From Glandiceps talaboti (taxonomy: Eukaryota; Hemichordata; Enteropneusta; Spengelidae), in the NCBI RefSeq assembly GCF_964340395.1, contig NC_135556.1, positions 21,545,223-21,609,222 of the forward strand: a DNA stretch of 64,000 bases, in the 5' to 3' direction. Below the pieces are notes generated by a model. It was not told where the DNA came from. It made no database searches and was given only the letters and a program-made list of their open reading frames with translations. Shown piece after piece: positions 12,832 to 27,487 of the stretch (positions are counted from its first letter, which is position 1; each line of letters opens with the position of its first letter). A program made the position numbers and the translations under genes.

Positions 12832-15800
12832 TTTATTCTAAAAATCACATCACTAGTAGTAAATACAAAAAAATCAAATGAGAAGCACATTTAAAGACTG
12901 GTGTAGGTGTCAAAATCTCTCTTTTGTCACATCAAACATGTATAATTACCTTACTTTAAGAATACAAATCAGATTTTTCATACAAAAAGTCACTCAAAAA
13001 ATATAGCATAATTTGATTATGTTACATAAATTATTAAAAGATAAGGAAATTGACGTAAGTTTGATTTGGATACTAAAGTGTGTATTCTTTTCTTTTAAAT
13101 CCTGATGTATTTGAAAAGATACTGGCTGGCAGCCATTTTGATTTTGTTGTTAGTATAGTGTACCAACTGAAATGTGATAAGTTTGTTGGTGTTAATATTT
13201 GCACTAGTGATAACCTTCAATCTGTCGGGTTAGCTAGACCCATAGTCAAAATGTTCACTGTTTCAGTCTGATAGAAAAGGTACTTGAGTTTTCAGAAACA
13301 GGCACTTCATACCAAGTTATACACTGAACAATTTGTCATGGTGGACACTCCCTTAAACTACTTGTTACAAGTGAAGTAGAAGCACCAACAATGATCTCTT
13401 TTAGTCTACCAAAGTAACTGGAAAGCAGTACCCCAAAATGACTGCCATCAGTACAGGATACACTAATAAGACAACAACAACAAATAAAGTTAAACATGCA
13501 CACAGAAACAAAACACACTAATAGAAAGACTGATTGTTAAAAATTTCAGTTATAAGAACTTGGCCTGCAAGTTAGGTCAAAGGTCACAGATAGTGTGGTT
13601 TGTGACATTGACTGAAATATGACCCATTTTGCTAGATACATTTGAAATACGATTGTTTCTTTTTTTTAAGCTACAGAAAGGTTTGTTCTGAAAAGCTGTT
13701 TGAAAAAATGGCAATGTGGTATTGCCATAGTTATCCATGTTTGTAAAAATACTATGTCTATAGCTACAGATACGTTAAAAACACAAGAAAGTGTTACAGT
13801 CAAAGACACACATTTTGATAACACAACTACAACTACATATTTAATGTTGCCATAGCTACAATATGTAGATTAATATAAATGCAATTTGCATAGTTGTACC
13901 TATTTCAATGTAGGAAATATCCAGGCCAATTTATAATACTGTAGAGTTAAAGTACACAACTAAGTGTCATCCTACCCACCCCTTATTTGACAATGGAAGT
14001 GTCACTGACAACCAATATATACATACACTGGCAGAAACCAATAACAGCTCATTTAAGGATGGGCAGGGTGTAGGACGGACTTGTGATTGGACGCAAAATC
14101 ATTAATACAAATTCAAGTTTTTTACAAAAAATGTACAGAAGTTATAAATTAAAGAAGATGAGAAGAAGTACTGATGAGAGAAAATCTGCCAATTCTAACA
14201 AAATTTGAATTGTGAAATGTTTTGAATCATCAGAGTTGAAGAAGTCTGGGTGTATTGTATGTTATCATGCAGCATTTATATGTTATGGTATACATACTAA
14301 CTTACAGCCATCAACAGTTGAACTGGGATTTTTTCACAGATTGTAACACTACATTTGTAAGTCACAAAATATGCAAATTTTGACACAGGGCCTGTGACTC
14401 CGAACACGGCATTGAGCATGGAATGCACACATTAGTCCAGAAAAAGAGTTGTGGCCATTATTGCAAGGATAAAATTGAGGTACCACAAAATACATACATG
14501 TAGGTTCTGACTACAATAATTTCTATCTTTCAGTTTTGCAGAGGGTGCAAAATCTAAATAAGACAATTTTTGTCAAGCATCATTGTTTACTTTGAATGAT
14601 AGACAAACATTATACATGTACAAACTCATTTTATGGTACACATAATATTACCAAATTTCTGTATTCACAGTGAAAGTATGGCACTTATGAATTCCATTTT
14701 GTCATTGGTATCTACAGTAACTCATTACAAAAAAGAGCCAGATTGTGAAATTAGAGTTCCCCCTAAGGGTGCCTCTTCAAGGACATCTGCTGCAAAACTT
14801 GAAGCATTTTGAGAAATATAAGTTTTGTCATGGTTATCAACACACATAAATATCAACAACTACAAACTCTGGAGTATTTGAAAAATTTCTGTCTTTTTTT
14901 TTTTTTTGGAACAGAAACAAAAGAGTGGCCCTGGTAAGCATGGGTTATTGTACAAAGACTGTATACCTATCCTGGGCTAATATGAGGCTCTCCTCAATAT
15001 TTCATTCTATTTGGTTGAACTGACACAAGGCAGAGAAGATAAGTCATTTGTGAAATTCTCCCTCCACCATTTATTAAAATACTATAAAAGTTGAAAACTG
15101 AACATTAATCCCAAAATGTCATGATAAAGCTGAGAAACAACTTTAAGACATTAACAACCACCACTACAATACGGTTTCATTCAACAGTATTTCTCCTTCA
15201 TTCAGTATTGAAAAATATTGGTGACATAAAGGACCTCATTATTCAAATTACAGCAACAAGAACCCTTAAGTCATTTGTGAATAATTTCTAACCGCTTGAA
15301 GGGAAATAATGTGATTATGCAAATTATACCTCAAACAAGCCAAATTCTATGAAAATCGACATACGTGTTTAATACTGTAAAAATTATCCAGTGATGGAGA
15401 AGTTATGTCACAAACATTTGTGACTTTATAACCAGACAAAAAGAGAATGGCAAATGTAATATTTCAGTTCAAACTCAACATCTTGGCTTATTTGAGACAT
15501 AAACGATAATCATTCTACCATGCATCTCTCAAGGCTTACAAACTTTCCGCATTGAGAAACACACAGAAGAAAATGAATGAAAGTGCCTTTCTAACAATGA
15601 TACATTGATACCAATGTTACCAGCTGATATAAAAATGATCGCCCATAACCTACTCAACTGGCTATATTATAATAATGATAAGTTTATTATGGATTTAAAG
15701 CTAGACTTCCTTTATTCGTATTATCACCAATCTTGATCATTTGAATAGAATATATTTCAGACTATAAATACTAGCATATCAGCATTGTCATTACCATTTT

Positions 15801-16048
15801 GTAAATCACTTGTTATGATATGTTATAAGTTACTGTATATTACAAATCTTATCAACTGATTCACTATTTGAACTCTCTTTTTTAGTACAGATACTGTTTT
15901 GGTTTTGGTTTTTGGAGATGAGTGTGAACATGTGGTTCCTGGAGGTAGATGGATTTTAGACCCTTTCACCCCTACAAACTGAAAATGAAATGTTCCTCTC
16001 ACGGGAGGGTTTGGACATGTTTTTCAGAGTGTCAAGGGGTGTGAGGGT
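12832..16048 (-). other. Possible long SPATA18 3' UTR or 3' flank
   Basis: 3.2 kb without microsatellites or exons lies downstream of the SPATA18 stop. AATAAA on the minus strand occurs at 15716-15711 and 15688-15683 (330-370 bp after the stop), and a distal one at 12837-12832, just before the sequence turns into a pentanucleotide array. Which is used cannot be told. The uniform, repeat-poor character makes a long 3' UTR possible. Confidence 0.3.
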
Positions 16049-16355
16049 TTAGTAAGCACCATAGCTGGAAGCCACACTAGTGGACCTTGGTGTTGGGGAG
16101 GAGGCTCTTGGTGTTCCAAATGACACTCTACTGCTGCTACGAGGACCTGAAATGGATAACAAGTAATGACTTGTTAGTTGGTGTTTGAATGCTACTGATA
16201 AATACACATAAAGACAATGTACATGTGTGTGTATTTATGTGTGTGTGCATGAGTGTGCCTAAAATGCACACGTTAGCACATAAGCATGAATATGCATGGG
16301 TGAGGGCATACAGTTGTATGTGTTTGTGTGTGATGCATGCATGTGTGCATGCATG

Positions 16356-16388
<33 letters not shown>

Positions 16389-19300
16389 GGGGGAAGTACG
16401 TGAGTCTCAAGGGTCTCTGTGTTTAAGTGTACGTTTAGTGTGTGCACTATTGATCAGAATTTCAGTCCTCACAACTGCGCACAAATCTGTACTTGTCACA
16501 CCATGCAAACAGACCTTTAAAATAACTCCATAAAGAAACATTTTTTATGAAAGACTGTGTGCATACATGTATATGGACACATAACGACTGCAGATACAAT
16601 GTACTAGAATTTTACTAACAAGAGACCTCTATTCATACTGCACACTTCACTAACAGCAAGAGACATTTCATTTATGATAAAGTGTTCATAGCCATTCTAT
16701 GGATGAAGAGTTCAAAGGATGTACATGACTTTATGGTTCAGTATCAATACAGCGATAAGACTTACTACTGATTGGACTGCTTGCTCTTCCTGGACTTAGA
16801 GTGCCATTTATTGAGGATGCCATTCTTCTTGGGCTAACTGAGCGACTACGTGAAGGACTCACAGAACGTGTGGGGCTACGACTACGGCTACGACGTGGAC
16901 TCTGTGTAGAAAAACATGGTAAAGTTAGTACTTGGAATTATATGCAAACGCATTTGTGTTTTTGAGATTAAAGACACAAGACCTACATCGCATAATCACA
17001 AATAATAGTAATTTACTGGTTCTTGTGACATTGGTGTTCCCATATCCCTTACTATGTGGTCGCTTACAAGAAATCACACCTTTCCATCATTTTGACTTAT
17101 AACAGCAACATTTGTCTTTCAGTAGAGGGCGCACTGATTTGTACATTTGAATACAACTGTACATTGTATATTTCAAGACAAGATTTTCTATGGTCTTGTT
17201 GTTTTCTTTGATTCCTATATACTTAACTTGAACTACATACTTAGTAAGTGAAGTCACAATGTTAGAGTAATACATATCTCATGTTAAGACTACACTTACC
17301 AAGGAAGCTCCACGTCTGGTGACGGCCTCTCCCTTCAGTAACACTTTACCTTCATTGTCAATCAAAGATGGCCAGATGAAATGGTTGACCAGAGGAGCTG
17401 AATACTCAGAGTCATAGCTGCGACGATACCTACAACAATACATATAATTGAGTGACATGGTGATACAAGTGATCTATCTAGACTTTGGGTCAAGGATGTC
17501 AAAAAATTTGCATAATTAATTTGCATATATTTGCTTACACTTTATATCCTAATAAGTACATTTTCCTTTTTCTTTTGCAAAGTTCTTAGGATATCTACAA
17601 AAATGCATACAATAGTTTTAAACTTGTCTTTTAGCAAATCTTGTAATCCAATAATGCACAGACTCTGGTGGCTTAGAGTCACCATTATCTTTGTATGTGT
17701 GCACATCTTGTCAGGACCCCAGTATTATCCAAATACTGACAGGGAAAAGTTAAACCTTTCTACTGCATGTATACGTATTAGCACTTCGCAATGGTCCTAT
17801 TCTATTTACCTTTCAATTTTTCTACCATTTTTCTCAGTGGGCACACACAGAAAAAATAAATTCTAATATTTCATAATTCATTATATTTTTTGTACAGTTC
17901 TCATGTATCACTGGAATGTTTCATACGTACTTAGAATCTTCAAAGAGTTCTCCATCAGATGCCAGGGCAACATCCATGGCTGATGGCAAGGCAGACATAC
18001 TCCATGCCACTTTGACGCATTCACGGATAAACAAAGTCAAGATACGGAAGTCAACCTCAGGAGGGAATGAAATAGTTGGGTGTCTGTTCATGGCTCTCAA
18101 TACGTCCTGTAAATAAAAATCAAATGTCTGGTAAACAGTGCCCTCTAGTGTTACAGTAGGAATGATGATTCAAGATTATGAAAGTGTAAGAAAAAAGACA
18201 GATGAGATTATTTGAACTGATAACAGTATAAACTGCTGAATTCTAATAAAATTAAGAGCTCCTAAGGACTTGAACAATTAATAGGATATCATAAACTGTT
18301 GGTACAATAAAAAATAATACATTTCTCATAACTTAGAAAGTCCCTTGTATCAGAAAGTAATGAAAGCAGGTAACATACGACTCTGAAATCAGTTTATTTT
18401 TTAAATTTTTCAAGCTATTTTTTACACACCATATCATCATAATCTGGTCTATACCTTACTTCCACACACACACAAATAAAAAAAGTGATCAACGGTTGGA
18501 TTTATAGATTGTTGTTTTAAGGTTATATGAGAACTGACCTGTACAATACTGTGTACATCTAATAACTGTCCATTCTTGTTGATGTAGTTCTGTACAGCCT
18601 CTTCCAGAGTTTCAGGACCTGTATGTGTGGTACTTAGAGTGGCTCTTACTTTACTCTTGTACTGACGGAATGCAATCTTGGCTGCATGGAAACATTCCTA
18701 AAAATATGATGAATATCGAATCAGAATTAAATGTAAAATACTACAACAATAGAAAGCCAATATGCCTAATTAATAGACTGATGATTGGTTCTTGAAGATA
18801 TGTCACATATCAAGTATAAGAAAGACAAAAGATTGTATAGTTTGGCCACTAGGAGTGCTAAACAGGTGTAGCCTTTGGACCAGAAGTCAGGGCCTTGATA
18901 GTTGAGTACTAGCCAGCTTGGGATAATTATCTTTTCCCAGTGTTTCAAAGCAAAATTTGGTGAAATTCTCTACCAGTTAAAAATTTCTGCTTGCTTTGCT
19001 TGAAATCAATTAATTTACAGGAAATAAAGACGTTGTCACGTTTTGACTGTGATTTTAGCCCTCATTTTCCTCATCTCGGGCAAATTCTTGTCACCAATAG
19101 AAACACTTCTTTCTTTGGAAATGACTACAGGGGTACATGAATGGCACATGATTATTCGTCAGGGTTGTTTTACATATTTTGGATCAAATAAAATAAGATT
19201 AACATACCTGTACAGCAGCAAAGACAATTCTTTGGTTCATTTCATGGTCATCGCAGTGGTTGCGTAGAATGTCCATGGCGTCCATGCGGTCATGGGCAAA

Positions 19301-20601
19301 CATGTCACTAAATCTGGTTAACAGATTTGGTTGACGGATACGCTGCACTATGTTGTCACCTCCTGTTAGTGGTACACTTGGCAACTTGTAGGAACTCCTA
19401 GGTGTTGGAGCAGGACTATACAGCAAGACATCATCAAGTCTATGTAGGTATATCAAAAAGAAAAGCAATATTATTCAATTACAATTTCTCTCAAAAACTG
19501 TAACTATGTCTGCATTATTCCCTTGTCATAGATTATACCCATATAGAAGCACACACAGCAATATCAGAATGCTAATTCTTTGCTTTCAAATACATGTACA
19601 TGACAACAAAGGTAACATTTTGTCAATGTACAAAATGTAAACCCACTAAAACTTGCAAGTAAATCTTTGACACTGAGGACAGGTAGTTATTAATACATGT
19701 ATGCACAAAGAGTTGTTATTACATTTTATAGCAATGAGTGTTACCGGTACTGTTACATCAGTTACTAGACATCATGGGTTCATTAGGCTTTAGTAGTTGG
19801 ACTAACATAATAATATCAATTTTAAAACAAACATAACTGCCAAGGTGACAATGACATCCTTTAACACTCCCTTCACAATCCTAAGTTAGGTCTTTGGTTT
19901 CTTTTATCCGACCCCACCTAGCTTTTCACTGCTGATCCTAAACTTGTTTTATGTATTCGACAGAGTATTCAAGAGAAAAATTATAAAATTATGAAAATTG
20001 TGGAGTCTTGCAAGAAATAGTGGATGCGAAAACTGACATCAACCTTAAAAGACAATATAAAACTGCTCATCCAATCTGAAATGGCTGTACATCTGATGGG
20101 AAGAAACCAATAACACAGAGACCATATGGAAAACAACGGAAAACATAACTACCTGAACTAGACAATGAAATACGAAAAAAGATATAAATTTTTTTTTAAA
20201 AATATACCTACCCCACCTATTCTAAACTTGAGAGTAATCGGAATCACACAATTTTTTTTTGTTAGACCTTAACAACAGGTAGATGTAAAATGTCTTACCT
20301 GCCAGTCAGGATAGCCTTCTCTTCTCTCAGCAGTAAGACATCATCTCGTAGACGTTTGATATCAATTTCCAAATCATCGATCATTCCAGATTTAGCCTTG
20401 TATAGTCTTAGCTCATCTTCAGTGTCTGCAAGACTAATACATTAACACAGATAATATTAAGTTTTATGCTGTCACAGCTTAAGATCATGACAAAATTGTC
20501 TTTATTGAAAGTCCACTTTTAACTTGTAATTGATATAGCAAGTAAGATACCTACCAAACATTAGATCTTTATAGACTAAGTATAGTGTAATCAACAGTAC
20601 T

Positions 20602-20645
<44 letters not shown>

Positions 20646-23600
20646 TACAGACAGACAGACAGACAGACAGACAACAGCATTTTTATTAGAGTTTTGAAGG
20701 AAAAAACAACATTCTATATAACATGATTTTTATGACTTAAATCTAAGTTTTGGATAAAAAACATTTATTGACAAAAATCCTAACAGTCAATACTACGCCA
20801 AAGCAAATATTTTAAAATCCCTTTCATTCTTACTATGTAATATACATACAGATAAAACTGCATTATCAAACTTTGTTTTACTTTGTGGGTAACACATGCT
20901 ATGAGAAAGTTATACACATTCTGCAATATCACCATAATCAATAACTAACATGTAACTTCAGTTAATTGACTAACTTGATAAGACATTAACAATAAAGTTT
21001 TATCTGAAAAAGTGATAAAACTATGGTCATGTTATTAGAGACCTTGCAACTACTTTTATTATCAATTCAATATGTTTGACATAAAGGATAGGTAATGATA
21101 AAAAAATATTGAATTGGCTAAGTAAGGTCACCGGTAGGGTCCATAAGTTTATGACTTAGTGCAGTATAAATGATAATGTTGAAGCTTTTGAATTGAGAAA
21201 AAAAAATATGTATACTTTGTTGTTGTTTTTTTCAATATCAAACATCAAATACTTGAATGTTAGCAGTTCTACCATAGGGCTTCCCATGTAGATTTATTGT
21301 TAAACTTGAGGTGCGAAAAACAGTTGTCAAATATAGTTACAGAAAAAATTGCTCCAGAACAAATGAATAATCCTGTATACTGTAATCCCTATGCCTCCAC
21401 TGATAAGATTGCACGATTGTAAGAACCTGGGATTGAATTATGGGCCTTTAACCTATTTTCAATCTCTTCACGTTACAAGTACAGAAGTTTTCACCAGGTA
21501 ATTGTATTCTAACATCACTATTATGACAGAGTACATTTTTCTATACACTTTAAAAGTTATTGGTGAGAGAGTGGTCTATGCAGGTGCCAGTTGTCTGGGA
21601 CTCATGGCAATTATAAGGATCCTTGTCAGATTTATATTTGACTTGGTGTTCCAATAAATATTTGGGTTATATCAAGTTGTAATGGACTTCACCAACTATA
21701 TCATTTAGCATGCCAACAAACAATAGCATTATAACTATGCTAATATCCTAGAGATTGTTACAGTCAACACATATTCAATGACACTGTGGCATTGCAAAGT
21801 TGAAGTAGCTAGCCCATAAATGCTTTAATATTTATCTGATTGTTTTGTGCTACGAAAGTCTAGTTTCCCTGGTACTGTGTTCATTGCACAGGTATTTAGC
21901 AATACAAACATGGCTGCAAATGTATTATTGATCAATGATGTTAGTTTCATACTGTCTTTATCAGGACTGAGGTGTAATGTCAACATATCATATTTGAGTT
22001 GGAGGGTATAGCTTTACTCTGAGTCAGATGTTGACCTTGTGTATAACCTCAAAGCATTGTGTTGTGGTGGAGAGGTGCCAATACATTATAACCACAGATT
22101 CTCTAGTTTTTCACTATTTACTTTTTTTATTTTTGCCCCATTGACAAATACACAAAACTTTTATCCAAAACAGTTCAGGCATTCTGCTAGCTGAATTACA
22201 AATAACTCTCTAATAGACATTGATGGTATTCAGTTTAAAAGTGGTTCTACATGTACAGATCTCAATTATAAAAGTCATGAAAGGTCGATCTGCTCAGGTA
22301 TACATGGCAGGCATGGACATATACACATGTTGTCTAATTTATACTGTAGGTATACTGTCAGTTCTAGCAACATTTTCTCAAGGAAGTCCAGCCTCTCATT
22401 GTTTAAATTAGTGTGAATACAGCAGGAAACTGGAATGGCCAGTGGAAAACCTGCAGAATAAAACTGTGCTACTCTAGCATGGGTATATATAATCTAATCC
22501 ACAGCAGATATAGGGCTCACACCTCAATGGCAATGTAATGAAGTAATGGTAAGAGCCAAGATTATCATGCACCTCTTGGCCATCAACAACCCTTATGTAC
22601 ACGATTAATATTGAATATTCATACATTGATAAAATGATGTAAAAAATACTACATGCACTAGCTTGCCCAAATGTTATAGTATCCAACATGTACCTATTTT
22701 ATCCAGGGTTCCTGTCTTTTAGTAATTACATCATAAATAGTCAGAGGGTTTGTCACTACATCATAAATAGAGAGTTTGTCACTACATCATAAACAGTCAG
22801 AGGGTTTGTCACTACATCATAAATAGAGAGTTTGTCACGAGTACATGTACTTTAAACTTTCATTACCAAGATGTCCATACACTTTATGTTATGCTAATAT
22901 TAGCTGGCTCTTCGTGCATAATTGAGCCAATTACAATATTAGTATATTTGTTAATTTAGATGTTTTATTCAGACATATAGGAATTGTTATATTTGTATTA
23001 TACAAATAGAATTTCTTTTTGTTCAACTGCACTTCAGGTACTAAATTTATATTTGTGCTTGGAGCAAAAATATATTTTTCTACACAAATGAACTTTCATT
23101 TGAACACACTTACGTTTGTTTAAGACGTCTGACTTCCTCATCACTCATAATAGCATCCCCAGTAGCTTGTCTTTGGATGCTTGATAACTCAGCTTTGGTG
23201 TCTTCCAGTCTACAGTAAAGAAGCAAATCACACTTGTATAAGAGAAATGGAGTTTGTACATAACAATTGAGTTAAGTTATAATTATAGCATTCTTAGTGT
23301 AAGTGTTAGACTGGATATCTTCTATACCTCATAATCCTATACAACAAATCAGAACATTGTTTGGTGTCAAATAAATTATGGCAGTGTATACTGTACATTT
23401 AAATTTTCAGTATATATACTTCTCTATTTTGTTCAAATTTAAAAAAAACTACCTTGCCCTACCCTTCATACTAAACTGACCAGGCAATCTAACTAAAAAG
23501 TCATAGATATAACATACAATGGAACATAAAATAACTATAGACCTATTCATGTATTCACAAGTAGCAGTAATTGCAACAATTTCCTTGACAATTTTGTTAC

Positions 23601-26600
23601 ATGTAATGACTTACATTTTTGTACATTTCACAATTAACTTCCTGAAGTATATTGAATTGCCTGGAGGTAAAATAGTGTGTATGCTATAAATATAATATGC
23701 TGACATACTATACACATAAAGAAACACACAATGTGTTGACAGTATTCCAAAGTCTAGTCTGTCGTCTTTGCAAATTGCAGCAACTACCTGTATGTAACAA
23801 TTTTCCTGACCAATTGATTTTATATATATGTACTAAACTACAGGGAGTACAAGATCAGTTACATCAACATAGATCTATATGTACACTAGCAGATATATAG
23901 AAAAAACATGACATGGATTTTCTCTCCACATTTGGACAGAGCTAGCATAATGCAATCCTTCATGAAAGTTACAATACTAAATAATCAAATTTGTTGAGTG
24001 TCTCTATGTTGAGGATCAGCAGGTGAATGGAATGATGTACGACTGTGACCACTTTTGTTAAAACTTGTAATTTCAATAACATCATAGACCAGCTGTCACA
24101 GTATAAGTATCTCCTAACATGTATCTTGTACATCATGCATGGTTGGGGTGGGTGTTCAAAGAAAACTACTGCAATACTACATAAATGAAATAGCAGCCTG
24201 CTGGAATTTGTTGAAACTCTGCAGTATACATGTAACTTTACATTTTCATAATTGAGAAGATGGTGATCAATGGAGTGCTACCGTGCTATGATCACTTAAA
24301 TAACACTTTGATATTTCGATAACACTACTGACCAGGTCACAGCCTACAAAGCTATACAAGTACCAACAAGCCGATATATTGATAAATTTGACTCATGCAT
24401 GCAGTACATATGTTTTAGAATGGGGGAGGGGATGAGGAAAGAGGAGGGAGAGATGTTGAGATACAGCTACTGTGCAATCCCACATAAAAGATGCAACAGT
24501 AAGCAAGTTGTATGTTGGAATCCATTGCTAATTGCAACATAAAATCATATAATCATTTTCAAGGTTGTGAATGGAACCCTGGCATTTCATGACTATTTCT
24601 GATAACCTTTGACACTGCGATCAAGTCATACCCTACACTTACATTGTATTTGTTGATACCTCCTACATCAGTACACTTGTAACTGTACATGTACATGCAT
24701 GTTTTAGATAGCTACTAGAGGTACCCATTTATGTCAGTAAATAAAACGCAGATCTTGTTACAATAGTAAATGGCAATACATAAATTTGAAAGGAATCTAA
24801 GGTATATTATACATTCAAAAGTGATGCAGGTATCCATAATACTTTGTGTAAACCTGTACAGCATATTAGCTTGGAAATCAATACCACTACAGTCAAATAC
24901 ATTATTCTCACATAAACACCAAATATAATTGGCTTTAAATTTGAATGCAGAAAGCTTAGCCTGTTGTTACGACATTGTAATTTTGTATTGTGTCATCGAT
25001 GAGATATATTCTTTGTTAGGAAGTGTGCATGCATGTATTTATACACTTTGGAAAAATGGGGAGGGGAGTTCAAAGTGACTTTAGGGCACTATAACAGACC
25101 ATCTGTTCAGCTCTGCCGGTCTCTGTGTCACTGACTCTATGAGTGTGTGTCTCTGTCGCTCATTGTTTAAATATCATATATATAGTCTTCAAAAACTTAT
25201 GAAGCCTAAAGTTATTGGTCTACATAAACCATTTTTGCTGGATATTACTTACTCCTTTTTAAGATTATCAGATTCACATCGGGATGTATTTAAGTCTTTA
25301 TCTAAATCATCCAACTGCTGTTCATACTGATCTTGCATCTGTGCAATCTGTCTCTCTTTATCAGCTGCTTCTGCCATGATGTGGAGACTGGTATCTGTGG
25401 AAACAGTAGCTGCTGTTGCTAGGAAACCCTGTCCTAGCCATGGCAGCAGACGATTCTTCAGAACTTCAGCACCTCCATACATACCACCTTAGGAAAATAT
25501 ACAAGCAATGACAGTTTATTCATCTTGGTCTTGTTCACTTACATTGTATAAAGAGATTGTCCTTTTTAATTTAATCTAATTTTAATTTAAGTACAGTAGG
25601 CAACACCCAGACTTACATTTGAATGAGTGCACTGTGTGTATGACATGCAAATGTACATGTATGTAATGGGTTTATCACAAATATCATGGTCAGACCAAAA
25701 TTCCATGAACTGTACATCAATCAAACATCATTATGCACTTGGTAATTGCATGGAGGTAGAAATGTGTTCCTACCTCCATGGTAGTCTATTGTATGCTAAA
25801 TGTAGGCCCCTCTTAATATATTTGCATTCACATGATTTCTCCTCAAGTTGCCATATTGTGGAATGTTCATATTGTTCTGCACATGATGGCTGACTACATT
25901 ATGGATATATAGGGTAACTAGCGTTCCACAATTGAATTTGTCTTACCTTCAGCAGCACATAAATTAAGAAGATTAAAAAGCTGACCCTGAAGACGAGAGT
26001 TGAGTTCGATCAACTCACAACAAGTGCCTACATTTTGGTCACAGGTATTGATCTGCAGCAAAAAGGGAGAACAAATATTGGATGAGATCTAATTGACTTT
26101 CGGAATGTTTGGTTGCTGGATATGTATTTATCTCCCGTTGTTTTGATTTGCATTCATGGTATGCATGCTGTGACTCTAAGACACGAACACCAATTTACAT
26201 TGTCTTGCAACTATAATTGATCACCAACATTTTGTCAATACTGAAGAATTTCTAAACTTCAAATTACATTTAACAACCTTAACCTCAGGGTAGATTCAAA
26301 ATACAAAGTATGGATTGCGCTGATTGGAATCCAATTGGATATGATTTCAATTTAAAAAAAAAAAAAAACTGCTTGGAGAAGAAATGTTGTAAGTGCAGTG
26401 TTTGCATCTATTGTTATGCAATGAGAATCAATTCAATTATTTCTTTCACTGACTGCACAGTGACAGTTGGGTGGACCCTCAGGGAGAAGTCTTCACATAG
26501 CACAATTTCCATAATAAAACATCCAAATACTCTCTGTGACATTTGCTAATACTGCATGTTCAGAAAACTGCCCTTAGGTCTAAATATCATTAAGTCAGAC

Positions 26601-27380
26601 TTTTAACTGTTCAGATTGGAAAATAGCCCGGAAATTAATGGTAAAATGGAATCAATGCAGACGGGGGTTATGAATTCGTTATTTCCCATCGTCAAAGAAG
26701 GGGAAATCAAACTTCAAAATCCACAATCGCCTGGATTCTAGGCATAACTAGTGAAAGAATAAGGATTGTATCTCAACAGTTTCTGAATGAAAAGTTCATT
26801 TACTGAAATACATGTACTCATTTTTTATAACAATGAGTATACTCAAGGGAATGTTAAACTTTAAGTACTGTACACATGTAGTAAAGAGGGATTTAGAACT
26901 GGTTGACAGTGAGTTGAAATGTAACTACCCCAGGACTTGTGTGAATTAAAGTTTGAGATCAAATTAATACCTGATTAACTGTACGTGTACAAAAAGTATA
27001 GGGCTTGTAAAGAGGTTGACAGTATTTTTTCATCCATTTTTACCCAATGATGTCATTTTCTTTTAAAAAAAACAAACAAACAAAATCAAACCATTCTTAG
27101 AAAATTTGTCGAAAGCAATTGCCATGGTAATCTGACAACACTGAACAATATATATAAAAGTTATTACTGAATTCACAGTTTTCAGAAAACCATAGCTGAG
27201 GGGCTTTTCCTATTGCAAACACTAGATTTACCAGAACAAGCTTTGAAATTTTTTTTGACAAAAGAAAGACATAACTATATATATGTATACATATATATAT
27301 AAAGCCAGTCGTCTGACGATCACAACAGCGTGAAACACTGTGTAATGGCTCCTGTGTATCTTGCTTGGTACCATGTTATG

Positions 27381-27415
<35 letters not shown>

Positions 27416-27433
27416 TGTATGTATGTATGTATG

Positions 27434-27487
<54 letters not shown>

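Noticed and set aside
16049-26052. Dynactin p150 or another coiled-coil protein as the identity of the minus-strand gene
   Set aside because: The C-terminal blocks ISFPPEVDF, KYRRSYDSEY and GEAVTRRGA and the N-terminal NTCDQN fit SPATA18/MIEAP and not dynactin.
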